From JANJWP01 sp964482035 (GTDB lineage: Bacteria; Patescibacteriota; Gracilibacteria; BD1-5; UBA2023): DNA of 64,000 nt. A program made the position numbers and the translations under genes. The stretch spans positions 620,001-684,000 of the forward strand of contig CAYZVC010000001.1 in the NCBI GenBank assembly GCA_964482035.1. Direction: 5' to 3'. The notes under the pieces were generated by a model. The model had not been told where the DNA came from. It saw nothing but the letters and a program-made list of their open reading frames with translations, and searched no databases. This document shows, one piece after another, positions 37,820-45,625 of the stretch (its first letter is position 1; every line of letters begins with the position of its first letter).

Positions 37820-38287
37820 ATGAAACTCAAAACCGCCTACGCGTTCGTCGCGGCTATCTGTACCGTCGCGCTCGCCAACGCCGCATACCTCACCAAACGC
37901 GCTCTCGAGATCAAGAACGGCTGAGGATTCGATTCGTTCTGCGACATCAATTCGAGCGTCTCGTGCACGAACGTGCTCGCCCATCCGCTCGCACAGGTCT
38001 TCGGGGTGCCGTTCCCGATGATCGCGCTCTTCGTTTACCCGGTCCTTCTCGTTCTCGCGATTCTCGGATACGCGAAAGACAAAGCCGCCTTCTTCAAGCC
38101 GCTCGCCGCGCTCGCCGCGATGGGAACCGCGTTCAACGGCTTCATTATCTACCGCGAAACCGTCTACATCAAGTCGTATTGCATCCTCTGCCTGTTCTGC
38201 ACCCTCATCATCGTTACCGTTTTCGCGGTTTCCATGACGCAGAACGTCAAAGCTTGCAAAGCCGCGAAGGCTGCCAAGAAGGCGTAG
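37820..38287 (+). CDS. VKOR-family thiol oxidoreductase
   Basis: 155 residues, four TM helices, one UGA-Gly. The conserved loop Cys pair is in F-C-D-I-N-S-S-V-S-C-T, and the quinone-facing C-x-x-C is C-I-L-C. VKOR reoxidises a periplasmic disulfide-forming partner using quinone. No fused or adjacent thioredoxin-like partner is seen. The Cys-containing pilins and surface proteins in this window are plausible beneficiaries. 9 nt after corA. Confidence 0.88.
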
Positions 38288-38302
38288 TACCCGAACGATA
38301 GG

Positions 38303-38334
38303 AAATCCCCCGCTCTTCCGCGGGGGATTTTTTT
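38303..38334. terminator. Bidirectional terminator between VKOR and rpoD
   Basis: AAATCCCCCGC / GCGGGGGATTT with T-run; the rpoD stop lies at its edge. Confidence 0.9.
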
Positions 38335-39460
38335 ACAGGAGGTCGGATTTTTGCAGTCCGCGCATACGCATGGTGAAGGCGAGTTTCTTCAACGCTTTTC
38401 CTTCGATCTGCCGAATTCTTTCCCTGGTCACGCCCATGATTTCGCCGATTTCGTCGAGCGTCATGGGATTGCCGTCGTCGATGCCGAAACGCATGGAAAC
38501 GACCTTGCGTTCATTGGTGGACAAACTTCCTCCAACGCCCTTGCGGTGTTCGCCGTATTGCACGAGCTCGCGAACGAGTGCCGAGCGTTCCGATACCATG
38601 GCTTCGATGCCCGGATTGGACGACGATTCGTTCTCGAGAATTTCGTAATACCCGTCCTCATCGCCGTCGGCACGGATGGGCGCGTCGAGGGAAATCGCGG
38701 TCGAAGTGTAGAGAAGTTCGGCTAAACGGAGGATTTCCTTTTCGGTCGTGTCGAGCCCGGCGGCGGATTCGGCGACGGTGGGATATTTTCCCGTCGACCG
38801 TTTCCATTCTTCGCAAAAGCGCGAATACTTGGATATTTTAGCTTCGAGATGGACCGGCCTTCGGATTACGTGCGCCTGGTCGAGAACGGCGCGCGCGACC
38901 GCTTGGCGTATCCACCAAGTGGCATAGGTAGAGAATCGGAACCCCCGGTCGGGGTCGTATTTTTCCACGGCCCTGAGAAGCCCCAAGTTCCCTTCTTGGA
39001 CGAGGTCGTTGTATTCGAGCCCCCGGTTCAGGTACTTGCGGGCGATCATGAGGACGAGCCGCAAATTGGAGTTCGCGAGCGCGTGGCCGGCTTCGGCGTT
39101 TCACGCACGGTATTCCCGGGAAAGGCGGATTTCGTCTTCGAACGTGAGGAGCTCGTGTTTCCTTACGTCTTTGGCATAAAGGGCGATGGGATCGGACGAG
39201 CGGTCGGCGTCTTCGGCACGCTTGCCTTGGCGTCCGGACTTCTTCGCGGCTTTCTCCGGCTTCGGTGCGACGTTCAGAAGCGCGTCGATTTCGGAATCGC
39301 CATCGGAAGGCTCGGCTTCGAGGATTTCTACTGCCGCCGCCCCGTATTCGTCGGCCGCCTTCTCCAAAAGATCCGAGTCGTCCACGGCGGGGCTCGAAAA
39401 ATCCGCCGGGCTCGGCGCTACGGTTCCTTCGGATCTTTGGACGGTTTCGAATTCGAACAT
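38333..39460 (-). CDS. rpoD: Primary sigma factor (sigma-70 family)
   Basis: 375 residues, one UGA-Gly at 39101 in region 1.2/2.1. Region 2 reads L-V-Q-E-G-N-L-G-L-L-R-A-V-E-K-Y-D and F-R-F-S-T-Y-A-T-W-W-I-R-Q-A, followed by R-P-V-H. Region 4 ends with M-T-L-D-E-I-G-E-I-M-G-V-T-R-E-R-I-R-Q-I. Region 1.1 is replaced by an Ala/Glu-rich N-terminus. It presumably recognises the TTGxxx / TATACT promoters in this window. Confidence 0.96.
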
Positions 39461-39511
39461 GCGGAAAATATATCGGGTTTCTTCTCAAAACCAAGCATTT
39501 TCCCCGTATCG

Positions 39512-39544
39512 GTTGCCCTTGCGTAATTTTTATCCGGAATATAC
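39512..39544 (+). promoter_or_regulatory. Putative pyrD promoter
   Basis: TATACT at 39539-39544 in the context GGAATATACTCGC. The -35 is ambiguous (CTTGCG with a 16-bp spacer, or TTGCCC further away). The same -10 context precedes the gene at 42028. Confidence 0.5.
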
Positions 39545-39633
39545 TCGCACCCATTCCGGGGCAAAAAAGCCCGGAAAGTTCTTTCACATTCTCGAAACCA
39601 ACAATTCCGGATTTTCCGGAGAAAGGGACCGAC

Positions 39634-40716
39634 ATGAAATTCCTGTTGAAAAAACCCAATGGAAGCGGACATATCGCGTTCTCGCCGATATTCTGCGCTC
39701 CGGGTTCCCTCGGATTCTTCGGGGAAGGCTACCCTTGGCACCGCATCGCGAAGATGGCCGGCATGACCTTCAAGGGCACGACGTTCGTAGCGAAAACCGC
39801 GACGCTCAAACCCTTGGCGGGGAACATGCCGCTCAAGGCGGACGGACTCACCCCCAAGGAAATCAAACCCAAGTGCATCGAAGTCTATCCGCAATCGGGA
39901 CACGTGCTCAACGCGGTGGGACTTTCGAACGTGGGATTCTGGAAACTCTTCCACGAAGGGCGCTGGCAACAGCGGCGCGAGCCGTTCATGCTGTCGTTCA
40001 TGCCCAAGGGCGATTCGCTCGAAGAAAAGGTTTCGGAAAGCGGTGGATTCGTCCATGACTTCCTTTTCCAGTTCTTCAACCGCCCCAACGGGTGCTTCGC
40101 CGCGGACTTCGCCATCCAGGTGAACTTCGCCTGCCCCAATACGGGCAGCGATCCTTCCACCTTCATCGCCGAAGTGAATTCCGTTCTCGAAGCGTTCCAA
40201 CCGCTTCGCGAAGCCGGAATTCCCGTGGTGGCCAACTTCAACGCCCTGGTGCCGGTACAAGCGCTCCTCGACGCCGAGCATCTCTGCGACGCGTTCTGGA
40301 TTGCCAACACCATCCCCTGGGGCACCCCCGGAATCGACTGGAGGGAATTCGCAGTCGGCATGGACGCGAAGGGATACGTCTCCCCTCTCAAGGCTCGCGG
40401 AATTCCCGCCGACGGCGGACTCTCCGGCCCCCTTTGCCTTCAATTCACCATCGACAAGGTCGACGAAGCGAAGGCCAAGGGAGTCAATCGACCCATCATC
40501 GCCGGAAACGGCATCCAGAAACCGGAAGACGTCGACATCCTACGGCTGGCCGGGGCTTCGGCAGTGGCGATCGGATCGGTGGCGCTCGTCCGCCCCTGGC
40601 AGACGCGCTCCATCATTTCACGGGCTCACGAGCTCTGGAAAACGCCTTTGAATTCCGAACTGAAACAAACCCTGTTCCTCGTGGGAAAATCCCCGAGAAC
40701 CCAACCTTCCAAGTAA
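39634..40716 (+). CDS. pyrD: Dihydroorotate dehydrogenase-like protein
   Basis: 360 residues. The FMN/orotate-binding signatures N-A-V-G-L-S-N, N-F-A-C-P-N-T-G, G-L-S-G-P-L-C and the C-terminal L-A-G-A-S-A-V-A-I-G-S-V support the DHODH fold. It oxidises dihydroorotate to orotate in pyrimidine synthesis. A strong Shine-Dalgarno GAAAGGGA lies 5 nt before the ATG, unlike most genes here. No internal TGA in 360 codons despite many glycines. Probably recently acquired with pyrC. Confidence 0.85.
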   Translation: MKFLLKKPNGSGHIAFSPIFCAPGSLGFFGEGYPWHRIAKMAGMTFKGTTFVAKTATLKPLAGNMPLKADGLTPKEIKPKCIEVYPQSGHVLNAVGLSNVGFWKLFHEGRWQQRREPFMLSFMPKGDSLEEKVSESGGFVHDFLFQFFNRPNGCFAADFAIQVNFACPNTGSDPSTFIAEVNSVLEAFQPLREAGIPVVANFNALVPVQALLDAEHLCDAFWIANTIPWGTPGIDWREFAVGMDAKGYVSPLKARGIPADGGLSGPLCLQFTIDKVDEAKAKGVNRPIIAGNGIQKPEDVDILRLAGASAVAIGSVALVRPWQTRSIISRAHELWKTPLNSELKQTLFLVGKSPRTQPSK

Positions 40717-40725
40717 GGAGACCCC

Positions 40726-41862
40726 ATGGAAAACATCGCGAATTTCACCATCCCCATCGGTTTTGACGCCCACCTCCACCTCCGTGACGGCGCGGCGCTC
40801 GATACCACGGTTCCGCATACCGCGGCGCTTTGGGGATCGGCGATCGTCATGCCGAACCTGAGGCCCGCCATCCGTAACGTGGGCCAAGCCCTCGACTACC
40901 GCGAACGCATCCTCGCGAGCATTCCGGCAGGCGTGGCGTTCAATCCGCTCATGACCCTCTACCTCACGGAAGAGACGAGCGGCGACGACCTCCACGAAGT
41001 GGTGGCGTCGTACGGCAAAGTAGTGGCGTGCAAACTGTATCCCGCAGGCGCGACGACCAATTCTTCGGAGGGCATCCCCGACGTCGAAAAGGCCTACCGC
41101 ATCTTCGAAATGATGCAGAAACACGGCATTCCCCTCTGCGTGCACGGCGAAGTGACCGATCCGTCGGTCGACGTGTTCGACCGCGAAGCCGTCTTCATCG
41201 ACCGCCACCTGAGGAAGATCGTCGAAACGTTCCCCGACCTGCGTATCGTGCTCGAACACATTACGACCAAGGAAGGGGTCGAATTCGTCGAAAGCTGCGG
41301 CAAGAACGTGGCGGCGAGCATTACCGCCCACCATCTCCTCTTCAACCGCAACGCCATCTTCCAAGGCGGCATCCGTCCGCACTGGTACTGCCTGCCCATT
41401 CTGAAACGCGACGTCCACCAGCAAGCGCTTATCCGCGCCGCCACGAGCGGTTCGGACAAGTTCTTCGCCGGCACGGATTCCGCGCCTCATCCCAAGAACC
41501 TCAAAGAGGCCCCCTGCGGATGCGCCGGATGTTATACGGCTCCGCAAGGGCTCGCCGCCTATGCCGACGTTTTCGACCGGGCGGGGAAATTCGAAGTCGT
41601 CCATGACAATGGCAAAGGCATCGAAGAATTCTCCCGGTTCGTGTCGACTGCGGCGCCGAGCTTCTACCGGGTTCCCAAACCCGACGGCCATGTCAAACTT
41701 TCCCGCGTGGGCGTGGAATACGGCGTCGAAGGCGAAGGCAAGGTTCCCGCCGAATACGCGTTCGGCGAGTCGAATTCCGTCGTTCCGCTCTTCGCGGGAG
41801 AAACGATGAACTGGACGGCGACGAGGGTTTCGAGAAGCGAAATGAATTACCCCCGGTACTAA
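40726..41862 (+). CDS. pyrC: Dihydroorotase
   Basis: 378 residues. Amidohydrolase metal motif D-A-H-L-H-L-R-D-G, the carboxylated Lys in A-C-K-L-Y-P-A-G-A-T-T-N, H-G-E-V, and E-H-I-T-T-K identify a PyrC-type dihydroorotase. It closes carbamoyl-aspartate to dihydroorotate, one step before pyrD. AAGGAG overlaps the pyrD stop codon and precedes the ATG by 6 nt. No internal TGA. No other de novo pyrimidine gene is seen in the window. Confidence 0.93.
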   Translation: MENIANFTIPIGFDAHLHLRDGAALDTTVPHTAALWGSAIVMPNLRPAIRNVGQALDYRERILASIPAGVAFNPLMTLYLTEETSGDDLHEVVASYGKVVACKLYPAGATTNSSEGIPDVEKAYRIFEMMQKHGIPLCVHGEVTDPSVDVFDREAVFIDRHLRKIVETFPDLRIVLEHITTKEGVEFVESCGKNVAASITAHHLLFNRNAIFQGGIRPHWYCLPILKRDVHQQALIRAATSGSDKFFAGTDSAPHPKNLKEAPCGCAGCYTAPQGLAAYADVFDRAGKFEVVHDNGKGIEEFSRFVSTAAPSFYRVPKPDGHVKLSRVGVEYGVEGEGKVPAEYAFGESNSVVPLFAGETMNWTATRVSRSEMNYPRY

Positions 41863-41877
41863 AACCGTACCGACTCC

Positions 41878-41907
41878 GCCCCCGTCTCACGACGGGGGCT
41901 CCTTTTT
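41878..41907 (+). terminator. pyrDC terminator
   Basis: GCCCCCGTC TCAC GACGGGGGC followed by TCC and T5. Confidence 0.9.
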
Positions 41908-41948
41908 GTCCTAAAAATCACTTGCCATTGCTTTGTTTTATTTCCGAA

Positions 41949-41954
41949 TATACT
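41949..41954 (+). promoter_or_regulatory. -10 element upstream of the 549-aa gene
   Basis: TATACT in the context CGAATATACTCGC, nearly identical to the pyrD -10 region. TTGCCA and TTGCTT lie upstream at sub-optimal spacing. Confidence 0.45.
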
Positions 41955-42027
41955 CGCGAAGACCGGGGAAAATCCCTGGCGTTCTTTTACAACCGCGATT
42001 CATTTCTTTTTAGAAAGGGGTACGAAC

Positions 42028-43677
42028 ATGTTCAGTTGGCTGAAGAAAAAACCCGCCGGGACGACCGGCACCGCACGTCAGGCCATGGAAGCGTTCCTTA
42101 AGGAACCCACCGGAAAATCCACGACCGTCATCCCGATGGTCTGCAAAAAGCTCCGCGAACTCGGCGACGAGTTCGGCATCGACCTCGCCACGGTATCCAT
42201 GGCGGACGAATACCTCCACCACCGCATCGTCGAAATCGAACGGAATTATTTCCATTCGGAAGACCGTCCCGAGATGCTGTCTTCGACCGTTTCACAGTAC
42301 TGCGCCGTGTTTTCCGCGGCCTACCTCACCGTCTTCGAACATCGGACCGAGGCGCGCGAAGAGATCCTCTCCGGAATCCGTGCAATGCGGATACTTTCCC
42401 TTCAACGCCGGATGTTCCGCTTGGGGTACAAGGAACCCCGCGCGAGCGTCCCCGCCGAAATGCTCAAGCTTTTTTCCGAAGCCCGGGCTTCCGGCCTCGC
42501 CGACAAGACCGTTATGGCGTACGCGGACGAGTCCGAGAGCTCGATCGGCGCCGAATTCGCGCTCACCGCGCTGTTCGAAACCGCGCCGCTCCAAAACTTC
42601 GCTCCGGAACAGATCCAGTACCTCTGGAGGGTCCTCCTCCCGTACTCGGGCCGAATTCCGGTGAAAGCCGCCCCCGGCAGTCTCGTACCGTTCCCCGTCG
42701 GGGAAGACGGAAAAACGTACGTCAAACTCCCGGAAGGGACGAAGGCGGCTTTCTACGTCGGACCCGGCATCGGCACGTTCGAAGGCGTTTCCAAGCTCGC
42801 TGCCCGCGAAACGGACTCCAAGAAAATCTGGGAGCCCGGCCAATACCTTCCGCACGTCAACGAAGACAAGTTGGCAGACGCGGCCGCCAGGATCCTCTCC
42901 GTCTGGAAAGGCGAAGAGATCCGCCGACGCAGCGAACGGCAATCCAGCCGCACGCTCGCGCCGGTCTACGTGGCCCACGGTTTCGACCTGGTCCGCAAAA
43001 TGGCGGCCTTCTCGGCCTACGTCAACTCCGGAGGCACGCTGGGGACGTACGACGCGTTCCGCCTGGTGCAACTGCAACAGGCGATCCGCTTCGAAATCCC
43101 CATCGCCAACCTCACTTCCATGGGAAAGGACGTCACCGAACCTTCGGAAATCCTGAACCTGCTCGAATGCCACGCAGGCGGCGAATCCACCCACCGGTGG
43201 CACGTCACCGACCGGAGCGAAACGGGCATCGGCCTCATGGCCTCGGGCAACCACCCGTGGCTGGTAGTCGGCAAGCTCATCGCGATCCGCGGGAGCGACG
43301 AAACGGAATGGCGCCTCGGCATCGTCCGTCGGGTCTCGTCGAAAGACGAAGCCAAGTCGGTGGGCGTCGAACTGCTGTCCCGTTCGGTCATTCCGGTCGG
43401 GGTCAAGCGTTTCGCTGGCGATCCCAACGAAAAGCTCGACTGGCACTTCCTCTACGACGGCATCCTCGTCGAAGGGGCGGAAAGCCAACTGCTGGTGCCT
43501 CCGCGCCGCCTCGAAGGCGAACTTCAAATCACCTTCGGCAGCGGCAAGCGCCGGCATGTCAAAATCCTGCCGCAAATGCAGGAACTCGAAGGCGTCGAAG
43601 CCCACTCCTGCGTGGTCGAGCGGGTCTGAAAGAGAGCGAATCGCGGACGAAAAACCAAAAAACCCTTCCGGAACTAA
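42028..43677 (+). CDS. Protein of unknown function with a PilZ-like C-terminal domain; former TGA stop probably read through
   Basis: 533 codons run to a TGA at 43627-43629. In this genome's code that reads as Gly, adding 16 basic residues to TAA at 43675 (549 aa). A strong Shine-Dalgarno AGAAAGGGG precedes the ATG. The N-terminal ~350 residues are helical. The C-terminal part (H-V-T-D-R-S-E-T-G-I-G-L-M, L-G-I-V-R-R-V) resembles a PilZ-type barrel known from proteobacteria, but the RxxxR c-di-GMP motif is not clear. No internal TGA in 533 codons. With pyrDC it looks like imported DNA. Confidence 0.65.
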
Positions 43678-43695
43678 AGGAGCCGGAAACAAACG

Positions 43696-43722
43696 AAACC
43701 CCCGTCACTGACGGGGGTTTTT
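43696..43722 (+). terminator. Terminator after the PilZ-like gene
   Basis: AAACCCCCGTC ACT GACGGGGGTTT with T5. Confidence 0.9.
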
Positions 43723-43732
43723 CTTTGTTTCG

Positions 43733-44221
43733 TTACGAACGGTACGCGTACGAGACGGCATCGTATTCTTCCGTTCCGTACGCAACGTAGCCTTCGGGCT
43801 TCCAGAGTACGAATTCGGATACTCAGGAATCGAGCGACATTTTCGAGCAGATGGTGCAGTATGGTTCGCCCGAACGTTTGGGATTCCCTTCGGAATCGAG
43901 GCGGACGAAATACAGGGTCGACTCCGGGAGTTCTCGGGGATTTTTCGCGAGCGCGTCCATTACGGCGCGCTGTTCCGCGTGCACGCAGCAGGTCTTATCG
44001 GTCACCTTCGGATCGAGTTCGGACTTGGCGCACGCGCAGCGGCGGCGCGATTCGAGCCCTCAGGCGGGAGAATTGAATCCTTCGCCGATGATTTTTCCGT
44101 CTTTCGCGATGACCGAACCGCATTTCGAACGTCCGCAGGTGGCCTTGCGGGCGACTTCGGCGGCACGGGCGTAGCAGGTTTCGACGAAGGCGAGTTCGGA
44201 AGGGTCGGATACGAGACGCAT
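43733..44221 (-). CDS. dCMP deaminase-like zinc deaminase
   Basis: 162 residues with two UGA-Gly codons. The zinc site is C-V-H-A-E-Q-R-A-V with P-Y-C-T-I-C downstream; the N-terminus has C-G-S-V-I-A-K-D-G-K-I-I-G-E-G-F-N. It deaminates dCMP or a related cytosine nucleotide toward dUMP. The start is the ATG before R-L-V-S-D-P. Extra Cys near C-A-C-A may bind a second metal, as in T4-type dCMP deaminases. Its neighbour is a deoxynucleoside kinase, consistent with pyrimidine salvage. Confidence 0.85.
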
Positions 44222-44244
44222 GGACGGGGGCGGTAAAGTATGAG

Positions 44245-44724
44245 CTACGGAGCGCAGCAGTATATCCTGAAATTGTAGTGGGTGTAATAATCCCACGTAT
44301 TGTATCCGATTCCGGCTTGATACTTACCAGCGGGACACGTCGCCGCATACGCGTTTCACTGTCAGCAAGAATGTCAGCACGTAGTGACGTATATCCATTC
44401 GCAGCTGGATTGCCCTATCGAAGCCGTTGAGTCGGTTCCGGCAACCCAAGCCGAGCCGTTCCATTTCAATACCTGGCCGTTCGAGCCCGAGGGAAGGGCG
44501 TTCTGCTTGGAGGAAGCGAGATTCACCGTTCTCGTGTCGAGTTCCAATACCGAATCCACGATGCGGTTCCAGGAGGCGGAAGAAAGCGTCGCCCCCGTAC
44601 TGGACCTGTCGGACGCCGAAAGGCCCGAAGTGAGCGCCGCCTGCGCCACGAGGAACAACGCGAAGCCGAGCGACATTCCGAGCGAAAGGAGGAATCCCCT
44701 CGCGATGACCGGTAATTTTTCCAT
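44245..44724 (-). CDS. Small exported Cys-rich protein
   Basis: 159 residues with three UGA-Gly codons near the C-terminus. A signal/TM helix (about 8-33) is followed by A-S-W-N-R-I-V-D-S-V, shared with the protein at 23726, then the repeat-like G-Q-V-L-K-W-N-G-S-A-W-V. The C-terminal ~50 residues carry eight Cys (C-E-W, T-T-C, C-G-Q, T-C-P-A-G, Y-C-C-A-P), so a disulfide-bonded exported head is likely. Ends at TAG. Confidence 0.65.
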
Positions 44725-44762
44725 AAGTACGAAGTTAGGTTGGGTTCGCGGCAATAATGTCC

Positions 44763-45554
44763 TTATGCCGCCATTCTGAGAAGGGTTTCTTCTACCGCGC
44801 GCTGGGTGGCCACGGTTTTCGCCGTAGCGTCGTTCACGAGGTCGAGCTCGTCGGTTTCGACGCGGATGACGGGAACCCCGTCGTAGTATTCGCCCAGGAT
44901 GTCGCGGCGGTTCTTGTCGTAGAACGCATGGAGCTTGTCGGTAATCGAAACGATTTCGCTATCGATGTAGCTGCCGCGGCGCTCGAGCCGGCCGAGTACG
45001 GTCTCGGGTTTGGCGTTCACGTGGACGACGAAGTCCGGCTTGGGCAATTTGAGAAACGAAGCGTCGAAGTCGCGGGCGAATTTCTTGCCTGCGGTTCCGC
45101 GGATTTTAAGATGGGCGTACACGAGAACTTGGACGATGGCGAAATCCATCACGATGACCGAATCTTTCGATTCGAGGAACGCGCGGGTGACGATGGCTTC
45201 GTCGAGGGCGCGGAAGAGTTCTTGGTTCTTTTCCCAGAGCGTCTGGTCAGCCAATCCGTCGGACGTCGCCTTGATAATGGGAAGGTACGGGCTCATCTGC
45301 GGGAGTTCCGTGAGTTTTTTCACGGTGGGCGCTTCGAGCGAACCGTCGTTCTTCAGTGCCTCTTCGATATGCGCGATGAGCAGGTTGACGAAAGTGGTCT
45401 TCCCTACTCCCGATTGCCCGGTGACGGCGATGACCGGATACCGGCGGTGCGCCAGAAGGAATTCGCGGAACGAAATCCCCTTCAGCGAAAGGGGCCTTAC
45501 GGTTTCGAGGGCCGCGACGTGTTCGGCGGCGGCGAACTGTTTTGGGGAGTTCAT
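44763..45554 (-). CDS. Deoxynucleoside kinase-like P-loop kinase
   Basis: 263 residues. P-loop G-Q-S-G-V-G-K-T-T at about residues 46-54, and a lid-like segment E-R-R-G-S-Y-I-D-S-E-I-V with the Tyr-rich helix L-H-A-F-Y-D, match the dCK/dGK/dTMP kinase group. It phosphorylates a deoxynucleoside for salvage. Its -10 box sits so close to the ATG that the mRNA is probably leaderless. No UGA codon. Confidence 0.78.
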   Translation of the reverse strand: MNSPKQFAAAEHVAALETVRPLSLKGISFREFLLAHRRYPVIAVTGQSGVGKTTFVNLLIAHIEEALKNDGSLEAPTVKKLTELPQMSPYLPIIKATSDGLADQTLWEKNQELFRALDEAIVTRAFLESKDSVIVMDFAIVQVLVYAHLKIRGTAGKKFARDFDASFLKLPKPDFVVHVNAKPETVLGRLERRGSYIDSEIVSITDKLHAFYDKNRRDILGEYYDGVPVIRVETDELDLVNDATAKTVATQRAVEETLLRMAA

Positions 45555-45560
45555 GCCCCG

Positions 45561-45569
45561 ATTATATCA
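45561..45569 (-). promoter_or_regulatory. Extended -10 promoter giving a probably leaderless kinase mRNA
   Basis: On the minus strand TGATATAAT (extended -10, TATAAT at plus 45561-45566) ends 6 nt before the ATG of the kinase. Transcription would start at or next to the start codon. Confidence 0.65.
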
Positions 45570-45625
45570 GAAAGGAGAAGTTTGGGAAAATTTCGGAACA
45601 GGCATGCCTTTCGAAACCCAAACCG

